From assembly GCA_016870615.1 (NCBI GenBank), contig VGAZ01000003.1:1-59869 (forward strand): a stretch of 59,869 nucleotides of DNA, written 5' to 3'. The DNA comes from Actinomycetota bacterium. GTDB taxonomy: Bacteria; Actinomycetota; Humimicrobiia; Humimicrobiales; Humimicrobiaceae. A program made the translations under genes and the position numbers. Within the stretch, counting starts at the first letter, position 1, and each line of letters begins with the position of its first letter. Under the pieces are notes generated by a model that searched no databases, was not told where the DNA came from, and was given only the letters and a program-made list of their open reading frames with translations. Shown in pieces: positions 29,499-39,877 of this stretch.

Positions 29499-29858
29499 AT
29501 GACCCGTATTAAAAGAGGAGTTATAAAAAGAAAAAAACACAGCGCGGTTTTAAAAGCAACCAAAGGTTATTCAGGAGCAAGAAGCCGCAATTACCGGATT
29601 GCAAAACAGGAACTTTTAAAGTCCTTAAGCTATGCTTATATAGACAGGAAGAATAAAAAACGCACTTTCAGGAGCCTGTGGATAATAAGGATAAATGCAG
29701 CGGCAAGATCCAATGGAATATCATATAATGAACTAATAAACGGCCTTAAGCTTGCAAAAGTTGATATCAACAGGAAAATGCTCTCAGAAATAGCATTAAA
29801 CGATCCGGCTGCCTTTGCAAAACTTGCAGAAGTTGCAAAAAAACAGGTAAGCGCATAA
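29499..29858 (+). CDS. rplT: 50S ribosomal protein L20
   Basis: [37 protein letters not shown]. Confidence 0.97.
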   Translation: MTRIKRGVIKRKKHSAVLKATKGYSGARSRNYRIAKQELLKSLSYAYIDRKNKKRTFRSLWIIRINAAARSNGISYNELINGLKLAKVDINRKMLSEIALNDPAAFAKLAEVAKKQVSA

Positions 29859-29860
29859 AA

Positions 29861-30901
29861 ATGAATATCACAGATTCAAGTGAAATAATTAAAAAACTTG
29901 CGGAAGAAAAAGAAAAATTCAGCAGGGATATAAAGGAAGTATCCAGCTCTGAAGATGTTTATAAATTAAAGGTCAGGTATATCGGGGCAAAAAGTTTCAT
30001 TATATCTACACTTGGCAGCGTGGGAAGCCTGCCGGCGCAAATAAGGCCGGTAGTCGGCAGGGAAACAAACATAGTAAAAAAAGAAATAGAGGCAGTGCTT
30101 GAACAGAAGGAAAAGTATTTTAAAAGCCTGCAGTTTGACCTTGATTTAAGAAAAGAAAAAATTGACATAAGTCTTCCTGGCAGGAAAATGCCTGCAGGAA
30201 AAAAGCATATAATATCTGCGGTTATTGAAGAAATTGAGGATATTTTTATTGGAATGGGCTTTGAGATTGCAGAAGGCCCTGAGGTTGAAACAGACTATTA
30301 CAATTTTGAGGCATTAAATACGCCGGCCGATCATCCTGCAAGATCGCTGCATGATACTTTTTTTATATCAGAAGATACTCTACTTCGAACACACACTTCA
30401 CCTGTACAGATAAGGTATATGGAAAAAAACAAACCGCCAATATATATTATTGTACCGGGTAAAGTTTACAGGAAGGATTATGACATATCCCATACTCCAA
30501 TGTTTACACAGATAGAAGGCCTTGTTGTAGATAAAACAATTAATTTTGGCAATCTTAAATGGATGCTTGAAAAGTTTGTGCATGAAATTTTTGGCAAAGA
30601 GCGAAAAGTAAGGTTCAGGCCGCATTATTTTCCTTTTACAGAACCCAGTGCGGAGGTTGATGTATCCTGCGACATATGTGCGGGCAGCGGCTGCAGGACA
30701 TGCGGAGGCTCAGGCTGGCTTGAAATACTTGGCGCAGGCATGGTGGATCCTAATTTATACAGGTATGTAAATTATGACCCTGAAGAGGTAAATGGTTTTG
30801 CATTTGGCATGGGCATTGAGCGCATATGCATGCTTAAATATGGCATAAATGATATAAGACTTTTTTATGAAAATGACTTAAGGTTCATAGACCAGTTCTA
30901 A
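29861..30901 (+). CDS. pheS: Phenylalanyl-tRNA synthetase alpha subunit
   Basis: GFEIAEGPEVETDYYNFEALNTPADHPARSLHDTF; FAFGMGIERICMLKYGINDIR. Confidence 0.96.
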   Translation: MNITDSSEIIKKLAEEKEKFSRDIKEVSSSEDVYKLKVRYIGAKSFIISTLGSVGSLPAQIRPVVGRETNIVKKEIEAVLEQKEKYFKSLQFDLDLRKEKIDISLPGRKMPAGKKHIISAVIEEIEDIFIGMGFEIAEGPEVETDYYNFEALNTPADHPARSLHDTFFISEDTLLRTHTSPVQIRYMEKNKPPIYIIVPGKVYRKDYDISHTPMFTQIEGLVVDKTINFGNLKWMLEKFVHEIFGKERKVRFRPHYFPFTEPSAEVDVSCDICAGSGCRTCGGSGWLEILGAGMVDPNLYRYVNYDPEEVNGFAFGMGIERICMLKYGINDIRLFYENDLRFIDQF

Positions 30902-30940
30902 TGCTTTTTTGCATTTTTATACATGAAAGGTATTTTTTAA

Positions 30941-33385
30941 TTGAAAGTAACACTTAACTGGCTGAAAGAATTTCTTGATTTGGGTAACCGGGGTATAAAT
31001 CCCGCCGAAATTGCTTCAATGCTGACAATGAGCGGCACAGAAGTTAAGAAAATCGAGTACACTGGTGAAAAGTTTAAAAATATAGTAGTGGGGAAAATAA
31101 TTGATTTTAAGCAGCATCCCAATGCAGACAAACTCTCTGTGTGCCAGGTTGACAGCGGTACAGGATTATTAAACATAGTATGCGGAGCAAATAATTTTTC
31201 AAAAAATGATAAAGTTGCGCTTGCTCTTGAAGGTGCGGTAACTTCCCAGGGCCTTAAAATAGGCAAAAGCAAACTCAGGGGGGAAATATCTGAAGGCATG
31301 ATGTGCTCAGAATATGAGCTGGGGTTTTCAGATGAGTCAGAAGGCATAATGATTTTAAGCAGCTCCTGTACTGTTGGACAGGGTTTTGCTGAATCTCTTG
31401 GAATTGACGATGTTGTATTTGAGCTTGAGATAACACCTAACAGGCCTGATTGTTTAAATGTTGCAGGGATTGCAAGGGAAATAAGTGTACTTGCAGACAT
31501 ACCTTTAAAAGAGAGGGATTATGATGCTGAAGAAAGGCTTAATAATGATAAGGATTATGAAATAGAAATAAAAGATTATACTTTGTGCCCTCGCTACTGC
31601 GCAAAAATATTTAAGGATATCCCGAAAATAGAAAGCCCTGAATGGCTTAAAAACCGGCTCATAATGTGTGACTACAGGCCCATTGATTTGATTGTCGATA
31701 TTACAAATTATGTTATGCATGAAGTTGGCCAGCCTCTGCATGCATTTGATGCCGATCTTCTTTATTCAAATAAGATTATTATAAGAACAGCAAAAAGCGG
31801 TGAAAAAATAAGAAGCATAGATGACAGTATCAGAAACCTCAAAGAAGACATGCTTGTTATTGCCGATGAAAAAAAACCTGTCGCTATTGCCGGTGTCATG
31901 GGGGGAAAAGACACAGAAATTAATACATCAACTAAAAATGTTTTACTTGAGTCTGCCAATTTTTATGGTCCGTCCATAATGCGGACATCCTCAGCACTTG
32001 GCCTTCGCTCTGAAGCCTCAAACAGGTTTGAGAAAAAACTTGACCCTGGGCTGACGCTTATTGCGATAAAAAGATTTGAAGAGCTGCTCTCAGAAATTAC
32101 CGGCACAAAATTTGCCGGTACAATATATGATAATTATAAAAAAACTGCAAGGACAAGAACTATTGGCTTAAGGCTGGATAAGGTAAAAAGTGTACTTGGC
32201 ACAGAAATAGAAGCCGCCCAAATCAGCCGTATTCTTTCCGGGCTGGGAATAAAAACAAAAATAAAATCTGCAGAATTTGCTGAAAATATTAAAAGCGATA
32301 TCATTGCTGCTGAAATACCGTCTTTTAGATTTGAGGATCTTGAAAGAGAGATTGACCTCATTGAGGAAATTGCAAGGATTTATGGTTTTGAAAAATTTGT
32401 TTCTGCCCCACCGGCTGCATTGCTCAGGGGCGGAAAATATTCTTTTTTCCAGAAAACTTTAAGGCAGTTAAGGCAATTATTATGCGATAGCGGATTTTAT
32501 GAAGTTATAAATTACTCCTTTACAGGAGCGCAGTGGCTGCAGAAGGTAAAAACCGCCAGTGAAGACCAATACAGCAGTGCTGTTAAAATAATAAATCCCA
32601 TTAATGAAGAGTTTGAATATCTAAGGACATCGCCGCTTCCCCTTATGGTAAAAAATGCTGTAAATAACATAAATCATGATGTTAGAAATATAAGGATATT
32701 TGAGATTACAAAAGTATACAAACGCTTAGAAGATAAAAAACTTCCGGAAGAAAAAACAGTGCTTGGCGTTTTAATTTCCGGAAAATCCTGGCTTAAGTCC
32801 TGGAATGAAAATGAGAAGGCATTCGATTTCTTTGACTTAAAAGGAGTGCTGGAACTACTTTACAGCCGTTTTTACGGAAGCACCCCAGCCTTTGAAATTT
32901 CTGGCAGAGAGTTTAAATTTTTCCACCCTGCTGTAAGCGCAGAAATTATTGCAGGAAAAACAGCAGCAGGAATTATAGGAAAAATCCATCCCCTGATTAT
33001 TGAGGATCTCGATATTTTGCAGGATATTTTTTACATGGAACTTGACCTTGAGGTTTTTATAAAAAATTCAGGAAGGCAATTAAAGTTTAAACCCATACCA
33101 CAGTTTCCTGCAATTGTAATAGACATTGCGATTGTTGTAGATAAAGATGCAAAAAATTCTGAAATAGTTAATGAGATAGAAAAATCCGGTACCAGCCTTC
33201 TTAAAGAAGTAAAATTGTTTGATATTTATGTAGGCAGGCAGGTTGAGGAAGGCAAAAAAAGCATAGCCTACTCGCTTACTTTCCGTGATGACCTGCGAAC
33301 CTTGAAGGACACAGAGGTTGATATTATAGTTAAAAGAATAGTCCAAAACCTGGGCAGGAAATTTGGAGCCAAACTCCGCCAGTAA
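30941..33385 (+). CDS. pheT: Phenylalanyl-tRNA synthetase beta subunit (TTG start)
   Basis: MKVTLNWLKEFLD; HPNADKLSVCQVD; C-terminal anticodon-binding FDX-ACB domain. Confidence 0.95.
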   Translation: MKVTLNWLKEFLDLGNRGINPAEIASMLTMSGTEVKKIEYTGEKFKNIVVGKIIDFKQHPNADKLSVCQVDSGTGLLNIVCGANNFSKNDKVALALEGAVTSQGLKIGKSKLRGEISEGMMCSEYELGFSDESEGIMILSSSCTVGQGFAESLGIDDVVFELEITPNRPDCLNVAGIAREISVLADIPLKERDYDAEERLNNDKDYEIEIKDYTLCPRYCAKIFKDIPKIESPEWLKNRLIMCDYRPIDLIVDITNYVMHEVGQPLHAFDADLLYSNKIIIRTAKSGEKIRSIDDSIRNLKEDMLVIADEKKPVAIAGVMGGKDTEINTSTKNVLLESANFYGPSIMRTSSALGLRSEASNRFEKKLDPGLTLIAIKRFEELLSEITGTKFAGTIYDNYKKTARTRTIGLRLDKVKSVLGTEIEAAQISRILSGLGIKTKIKSAEFAENIKSDIIAAEIPSFRFEDLEREIDLIEEIARIYGFEKFVSAPPAALLRGGKYSFFQKTLRQLRQLLCDSGFYEVINYSFTGAQWLQKVKTASEDQYSSAVKIINPINEEFEYLRTSPLPLMVKNAVNNINHDVRNIRIFEITKVYKRLEDKKLPEEKTVLGVLISGKSWLKSWNENEKAFDFFDLKGVLELLYSRFYGSTPAFEISGREFKFFHPAVSAEIIAGKTAAGIIGKIHPLIIEDLDILQDIFYMELDLEVFIKNSGRQLKFKPIPQFPAIVIDIAIVVDKDAKNSEIVNEIEKSGTSLLKEVKLFDIYVGRQVEEGKKSIAYSLTFRDDLRTLKDTEVDIIVKRIVQNLGRKFGAKLRQ

Positions 33386-33743
33386 TTAAAATTCTGCGCT
33401 GGCTATTTCAATTCAACAAAAGCTGATTTTTAACCTTTCAACTTTTTTAAAGTGCCAGAATTATGTAGCAAATTATAAAAAAATATTTACCCCGTTTTTC
33501 AATAAAGCAAATTTAGCAAGCATCTAAAATTTTGTAACCGCAATAAAAGAAAATTTTAATAGCAAGGATAGGTATTTCAAACAGTTTTAACAGTACCTGT
33601 GCCGGCCAATTATTTTTATCATGGAATTTTGGATGCTAACCCCAATTTATTTGTACTTAACAAATAATCTGAATATAATTATAAAAAGGGGACGTTTCCC
33701 TCTTGCCAGATGATTTTTTACATAATGTTTTTTCTTAAACTAA

Positions 33744-34961
33744 GTGAAAGGAATGGGAATAATCATGAGATATAAAAAAATCCTTTTTTATTTTTTTATC
33801 ACTGTTCTTATTCTTCTTATGATTTTACCAGCCACAAGTTGTATATCCAATAAAAAACTCTATGATGCTTCACAAAAGATGAAAAAAATTAATCAGGAAT
33901 TCAGTAAGACAGAAGGAGTGATTGGCCTGCTTGACAGTCTTGGTGTCGGGGATGTTCCAAACTATCCTGGCTCAACTTATGATTATGAGCTGAATATGGA
34001 AATGGGTGAATTTAAAAACCAGCTTATAGATATACCAACCGAATTTTACAATGTTTTATACACTGTTTATGTTATTAAGGCCAGCCAGGAACAGGTAATT
34101 GACTTTTACAATAATAAAATGCAAGAGCTTCAATGGGAAAAAACAGTAGAACAAACATCAGATAAAGGCTCGTTAAATGCCTGGAGAAAAACTGGTTATG
34201 ATGAAGTCGAAGTTATATATATTTTATTATCCGGGACAATTAATTATTCCGGAAGGCAGGAATTCGTGATTTTAAAGGGATTTATTATAAATGAAAATAA
34301 TAATAATGTGAAAACCACAGGCGATTCTTTAAAGGAAGGAAACGAAATCGGGCCGGGCAGCGTATATTTTGAAAATCCGGGTTTAATTGAAGGAGAGGGC
34401 CTTCTTATGACAAAACCTGTATCATCGGGAGTGGAGCAGTGGCAGAAATGGCTTCAGGATAGCTCAGGAGATAATTCAGGCAATGAAGTTTTATTAAAAG
34501 ATGACCCTATGTTTATAAAAGTTGCTGAGTTTAGCAGAAAGAGCGGTGCAATGGATGGAGGGGCCGCAGGTATTTACCAGGAGCTTGATTTGGATTTGCA
34601 GGATTATTCTTCAGTAAATATCTGGCTTACAGGCAAAGTCATTTATGAAGAAGGCGGCAATATAGCAAATGTCAATAAAAGCGGTTTTCCTGAAGGGGCA
34701 ATGCAGGTGCGGATAAAATACCTTGATAAAAATGATGAAATAAAAGAATGGCACCATGGGTTTTTTTATTCAAATATTACCTATTATGACAAACTTAATT
34801 ACAGCCTTGTAACCAAGGATAAATGGTTCTGGTACATAAGCCCGAATCTTCTTGAGCTTGACAGCCAACCGCAGACTATTAAAGAAATAAGGATATACGG
34901 TTTTGGCTGGCAATTTACTGGACAGTTTGCAGAAATAAATATCATAGGGAATAAGGGTTAA
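33744..34961 (+). CDS. Predicted lipoprotein of unknown function
   Basis: Signal peptide with lipobox LPATSC; no further motif recognised. Confidence 0.6.
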   Translation: MKGMGIIMRYKKILFYFFITVLILLMILPATSCISNKKLYDASQKMKKINQEFSKTEGVIGLLDSLGVGDVPNYPGSTYDYELNMEMGEFKNQLIDIPTEFYNVLYTVYVIKASQEQVIDFYNNKMQELQWEKTVEQTSDKGSLNAWRKTGYDEVEVIYILLSGTINYSGRQEFVILKGFIINENNNNVKTTGDSLKEGNEIGPGSVYFENPGLIEGEGLLMTKPVSSGVEQWQKWLQDSSGDNSGNEVLLKDDPMFIKVAEFSRKSGAMDGGAAGIYQELDLDLQDYSSVNIWLTGKVIYEEGGNIANVNKSGFPEGAMQVRIKYLDKNDEIKEWHHGFFYSNITYYDKLNYSLVTKDKWFWYISPNLLELDSQPQTIKEIRIYGFGWQFTGQFAEINIIGNKG

Positions 34962-35055
34962 AAATTAATAGATTTATTATGCAAATTAAGGCAGATAAGG
35001 AAGATAATTATTCCAGCTTTAAAGATATTAAAATAATCATTGGCAGGAGCATATA

Positions 35056-37458
35056 ATGATAAAAGAACTTTCAGCAAATGACTTAAAAATTATTTTTGAC
35101 AGCAAAAAGATTAATTGTAATTCAACCGATGAACTTGAGCCCCTGGAAGGCATTATAGGGCAGGACAGGGCCGTAAAAGCGCTGAAGTTTGGGCTAAATA
35201 TTTCAAACAGCGGATTTAATATTTTTGTATCAGGCTACTCCGGCACAGGAAGGACTACAAGCGTAAAGGAATTTGTTGAGGAAGTGGCTAAAACCAAGCC
35301 AACCCCTCCGGACTGGTGTTATGTTAATAATTTTAATGACTCGTACCAGCCCAATGTAATTGAACTGCCTCCGGGCAGGGGTAAGGTATTTCGCGAGGAT
35401 ATCAAGAATTTTGTTGACTCTGTAAAAAGCCTCCTGCCAAAAGTATTTGAAAGCAAGGATTATACTGAAAAAAGGGATGCAATTGTAAAAAATGCAGATA
35501 CTGCAAAGCAGGAACTTTTAAATGGTTTAAACAGCAGGGCCCAGTCACAGGGATTTATTTTAAAAACAACCCAGATTGGGGTGTTTATTGTACCTGTAAT
35601 AAACGGCAAAGTTTTAAATGACCAGGATTTCCTGAAACTTGACCAGAAAACAAAAGACAAGATGCAGGAAAAAAGAACTGCAATAAATGATGATATGAAA
35701 AAAACAATGGACACAGTCCGGTCATACGATAAAAAACTTGCAGAAGACATAAAACAGCTAAACCATGATGCTGCGCTTTATGCGATAGAAAAGTTTATTA
35801 ATGATATAAAAACAGATTATAAAGATGTGGCTGAAGTCATTGAATTTGTTGAGGAAATACAAAAGGATATTTTAAAGAATGTTGATATTTTTATACCCGG
35901 GAATTTAAAAACAGGCCAGCAGCAGGATATTTTTCCATGGCTTAAGGAAGCTCCTTTTAAAAAGTATGAGGTAAACCTTATTGTTGACAACTCGGGTCTT
36001 TCCGGGGCGCCGGTAGTGATAGAGCAGAACCCGACGTACCAGAATCTTTTCGGCAGGATAGAAAAAGAAGCCCAGTTTGGTGTTCTTACAACGGATTTTA
36101 CCATGATAAGAAGCGGGGCCATACACAGGTCAAACGGGGGTTTTCTTGTTATGCCGGTGGAAGAACTGCTTAAAAATTTTTTTTCCTGGGACAGCTTAAA
36201 AATGGCGCTGGTTAATAAAGAAATAACGATAGAGGAAGCTTCTGAAAAACTTGGCTATGTGTCAACCAAGGGACTGAGACCCGAGCCTTTACCGCTGGAT
36301 GTCAAGGTGATACTTATCGGAAATCCAATTTACTTTAATTTACTTTTTTCTCTTGATGATGATTTTAAAAAACTATTCAAAGTAAAAGCTGATTTTGACC
36401 TGAGTATGGACAGGAATGACGACAATATAAAAAATTATGCCAGGTTCATTTGCACTATATGTAATAAGGAAAAACTAAAGCACCTGGAAGCCCCTGCAGT
36501 TATAAAAGTCATTGAATACAGCTGCCGGCTTGCAGAAAACAGAGAAAAAGTCTCGACAAGATTTTCAGATATTGCTGATATTATAACTGAAGCAAATTAT
36601 TATGCTTACAGTGAAAATTCAAAATATATTAAGACAGGGCATATAAAAAAAGCTATTGAAGAAAAAGTATTTCGCTCCAATCTTATGGAGGAAAAAATAA
36701 AAGAGCATATAAATGATGGCACAATACTCATTGATACTAAAAGTTCTGCAATTGGCCAGATTAACGGGCTTTCTGTCACAAGCCTTGGCGACTATTCATT
36801 CGGCAGGCCTTCAAGAGTTACTGCTTCAATTGGTGCAGGAAAAGACGGCATTATTGATATTGAAAGGGAAACAAAACTTGGAGGCCCAATACATACAAAA
36901 GGAGTGCTTATACTCAGCGGCTACATTGCCCAGAAATATTCAGCAGACAAACCTCTTAACCTGTCGGCAAGAATTGTGTTTGAACAGAGCTATGGCGGCA
37001 TTGAGGGAGACAGCGCATCAAGCGCAGAGCTTTATGCCCTGCTCTCAGCCCTTTCAGGGATACCGATAAAACAAAACTTTGCAGTTACCGGCTCGGTTAA
37101 TCAGAAAGGCCAGGTACAGGCAATTGGCGGGGTAAATGAAAAGATAGAGGGATTTTTTGCAGTTTGCAGGGCAAGGGGCCTTACAGGGGACCAGGGGGTG
37201 ATTATACCCCAAAGCAATATAAAAAACCTTGTATTAAAAGATGAAGTTATAGAGGCAGTAAAAGAAAACAAATTCCACATTTATATTGTAAGCACGATTG
37301 AAGAGGGAATTGAAATACTTACCGGAGTCAAAGCCGGGAAGATGGGTAGTGATGGTAAGTATGAGGAAGGCACAATCAATTACAGGATAAATAAAAAGAT
37401 TGAAGAGCTTGCAGAGAAAATGAAAAACCTTAAAGGCAGCAGCGTTAAAGATGTATAA
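35056..37458 (+). CDS. Lon-related (LonB-type) AAA/Lon peptidase
   Basis: GTGRTTSVKEF Walker-A-like; GDSASSAELYALLSALSGIPIKQNFAVTGSVNQKGQVQAIGGVNEKIEGF with Ser/Lys dyad. Confidence 0.9.
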   Translation: MIKELSANDLKIIFDSKKINCNSTDELEPLEGIIGQDRAVKALKFGLNISNSGFNIFVSGYSGTGRTTSVKEFVEEVAKTKPTPPDWCYVNNFNDSYQPNVIELPPGRGKVFREDIKNFVDSVKSLLPKVFESKDYTEKRDAIVKNADTAKQELLNGLNSRAQSQGFILKTTQIGVFIVPVINGKVLNDQDFLKLDQKTKDKMQEKRTAINDDMKKTMDTVRSYDKKLAEDIKQLNHDAALYAIEKFINDIKTDYKDVAEVIEFVEEIQKDILKNVDIFIPGNLKTGQQQDIFPWLKEAPFKKYEVNLIVDNSGLSGAPVVIEQNPTYQNLFGRIEKEAQFGVLTTDFTMIRSGAIHRSNGGFLVMPVEELLKNFFSWDSLKMALVNKEITIEEASEKLGYVSTKGLRPEPLPLDVKVILIGNPIYFNLLFSLDDDFKKLFKVKADFDLSMDRNDDNIKNYARFICTICNKEKLKHLEAPAVIKVIEYSCRLAENREKVSTRFSDIADIITEANYYAYSENSKYIKTGHIKKAIEEKVFRSNLMEEKIKEHINDGTILIDTKSSAIGQINGLSVTSLGDYSFGRPSRVTASIGAGKDGIIDIERETKLGGPIHTKGVLILSGYIAQKYSADKPLNLSARIVFEQSYGGIEGDSASSAELYALLSALSGIPIKQNFAVTGSVNQKGQVQAIGGVNEKIEGFFAVCRARGLTGDQGVIIPQSNIKNLVLKDEVIEAVKENKFHIYIVSTIEEGIEILTGVKAGKMGSDGKYEEGTINYRINKKIEELAEKMKNLKGSSVKDV

Positions 37459-37556
37459 TACCTTCTTTTTCTTCAGCAGTAAACATATCTAAATTAAGTA
37501 ATGCTTTGGCCAATCAATAAAGTTCTGGCTGTATTTTTTGAAGATAATAAAAATAG

Positions 37557-37600
37557 GCATAATATTTGCATAATATTTAATAAATATGTATAATATGCAA
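37557..37600. promoter_or_regulatory. Candidate ArgR operator region upstream of argC
   Basis: Tandem GCATAATATTT GCATAATATTT (11-bp period) followed by inverted TATAATATGCAA. Confidence 0.5.
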
Positions 37601-37693
37601 TATTAAAGATTATAAATTATAATATTTTAAAAATATTGGAATAAATAGTAATTCCACGATCATTACAAAATATCAGGGATATTAAAGATAATT

Positions 37694-38881
37694 ATGTTAA
37701 AGGCAATTAAAACTGCAGTGATAGGCGGTTCAGGGTATACCGGCCTTGAGCTCGTAAAGCTCCTTATAAAACATAAATATGCAAACTTAAGCCTCCTGAC
37801 ATCAAATACCTACAGTGGCATGGCGCTGCAGGATGCATTTGCATATTTTAAAAACTTAAACTGCGCAGGAATTGCGTTTAAGGCAACAGACAGTATAACA
37901 TACAATGATTTTGCAGCCACTGACCTTGTTTTTCTTTGCCTTCCGCCGCATCAATCCATGGAGTTTGCAGCAAATCACCTTAAAGATTACAGAGGCAAAG
38001 TAATAGATATAGGCAGTGACTTCAGGATCAAGGATCCGGAATCATATAGAGAATGGTATGGTAAAGACCACATTGCCACCGGCATGCTTAAAGATTTTAT
38101 ATATGGCCTTCCGGAAATAAACGGGGAGCAGATAAAACATGCAAAGTACATTGCAAATCCTGGCTGCTATCCCACATCAGTGCTCTTATGCCTTGCGCCG
38201 CTTGCAGGATTATTGTCAAAAAATGAGCCGGTTGGAAAAGAACCATTTTCGGATAAGATTTTACCCTGTTGTGGCGGTCCGGACATAAAAGGGCAATTAC
38301 AAATAGCTGATATTAATATCGATTCAAAATCAGGCGTTTCAGGCGCAGGAAGGAAACTTAAGGATGAATATCTTTTCTGCAGCGCAAATGAAAACTTTTA
38401 TGCATACGGCCCGCTTCTTCACAGGCACATAGGCGAAATGGAACAGGAGATTGAAGAGCTCTGCGGCAGTAAATTTGCAATATCTTTTACGCCTCACCTG
38501 CTTCCTGTTGAAAGGGGAATATTTACGTCTGTTTACTGTAAACTAAGATTTGGGGCCAGTTATAATGAAAAATCCTGCTGTTGCGACAGTAACAGCAAAA
38601 CCGGATCCAAAGATGCGGCAGTTAAGGAAATTGTTGAAAGCCTTTTTTCATGGTATTACAAAAATTGCCTCTTTGTAAAATTCATTGGTCAAAAAATTCC
38701 GCAGATAAAAGATGTCTTAAATACAAATTTCTGCCATATTGGCTATGCTTATGATAACAGGACTGATACTCTTAAGCTTTTTTCTGCAATAGATAATCTT
38801 TTAAAAGGCGCAGCCGGACAGGCAATACAGAATATGAATATAATGTTTGGATTTAAACAGGAAGAGGGACTTAATGAGTGA
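37694..38881 (+). CDS. argC: N-acetyl-gamma-glutamyl-phosphate reductase
   Basis: GGSGYTGLELVKLL; ANPGCYPTS; SGVSGAGR. Confidence 0.95.
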   Translation: MLKAIKTAVIGGSGYTGLELVKLLIKHKYANLSLLTSNTYSGMALQDAFAYFKNLNCAGIAFKATDSITYNDFAATDLVFLCLPPHQSMEFAANHLKDYRGKVIDIGSDFRIKDPESYREWYGKDHIATGMLKDFIYGLPEINGEQIKHAKYIANPGCYPTSVLLCLAPLAGLLSKNEPVGKEPFSDKILPCCGGPDIKGQLQIADINIDSKSGVSGAGRKLKDEYLFCSANENFYAYGPLLHRHIGEMEQEIEELCGSKFAISFTPHLLPVERGIFTSVYCKLRFGASYNEKSCCCDSNSKTGSKDAAVKEIVESLFSWYYKNCLFVKFIGQKIPQIKDVLNTNFCHIGYAYDNRTDTLKLFSAIDNLLKGAAGQAIQNMNIMFGFKQEEGLNE

Positions 38882-39800
38882 TATCTCATATTATGGGGAT
38901 AATGAAAACAAAATTGAGGGTTTTTATCTTAATAAGGCCCAGGTGCTGCTTGAGGCCCTGCCGTATATAAAAGAGTATTTCAACAAGATTGTTGTTATAA
39001 AAATTGGCGGTTCCATGATGGAAAATGATGCAATAATGCAGAGTGTCCTTGATGATGTAATACTTATGAAGTACGTTGGAATTAAAGTTGTTCTTGTTCA
39101 CGGGGGCGGAAAACAGATAACTGAAATGATGAAAGAAAGAAATATTGAAGTAGAGTTTGTGGATGGTATGAGGGTTACAAACGCTGAAGCTATTGATGTT
39201 ATAAAAATGGTTTTAATAGGCAATATAAACACAAAGATAGTTTCTTTTTTAAACAGGCATGGCAAAACAGCAGTTGGAGTAAGCGGAAATGACGGCAGCT
39301 TCATAAACTGCAGGAAAAAAATCTATAAAAAAGACGGAAAGGAAATTGATCTCGGGTTTGTAGGCGAGATTAAAGATATTGACTCAACATTTATAAAAAA
39401 TATGCTTTCAAATGATTATATCCCGGTAATTGCAACACTTGGTTCAGACAATCAGGGCAACATCTATAATATAAATGCTGACACCTGCTCAAGCAGCATA
39501 GCGTCTTCGCTTAATGCTTTGAAAATGATACTTCTTACAGATGTAGACGGCATTATGACTGGAAATGGCCAAAACGTCCAGGGAGAAAAAAAGCTTATAT
39601 CAAGGCTTTCTGCACAAAAATGCGGCCAGATGATAAAAGAAGGACAGATAAGTGCAGGAATGATACCCAAAGTTAATGCCTGTATAGATTCATTAAAAAA
39701 AGGAGTTGGCCGCACTCATATATTAAACGGCACAACACAACATTCAATACTGGTTGAGGTATTTACTGATAAAGGAATAGGGACAATGATAACCCTTTAG
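38874..39800 (+). CDS. argB: Acetylglutamate kinase
   Basis: VVIKIGGSMM; VLVHGGGKQI; VDGMRVT; ATG at 38874 overlapping argC (track starts at 38847). Confidence 0.95.
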   Translation: MSDISYYGDNENKIEGFYLNKAQVLLEALPYIKEYFNKIVVIKIGGSMMENDAIMQSVLDDVILMKYVGIKVVLVHGGGKQITEMMKERNIEVEFVDGMRVTNAEAIDVIKMVLIGNINTKIVSFLNRHGKTAVGVSGNDGSFINCRKKIYKKDGKEIDLGFVGEIKDIDSTFIKNMLSNDYIPVIATLGSDNQGNIYNINADTCSSSIASSLNALKMILLTDVDGIMTGNGQNVQGEKKLISRLSAQKCGQMIKEGQISAGMIPKVNACIDSLKKGVGRTHILNGTTQHSILVEVFTDKGIGTMITL

Positions 39801-39877
39801 CTTACCGGGTAAGCAGTTTTTTTTAAAAAATATTTTAAGGTGCTAAATAAATTTAAGCTAAAAAGGAACAGGTTTTA

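Noticed and set aside
30657-30730. Cys-rich CDICAGSGCRTCGGSG segment in PheS as a novel zinc insertion
   Set aside because: Cys-rich CxxC.GxGCxxCxGxGW segments are common in bacterial PheS.
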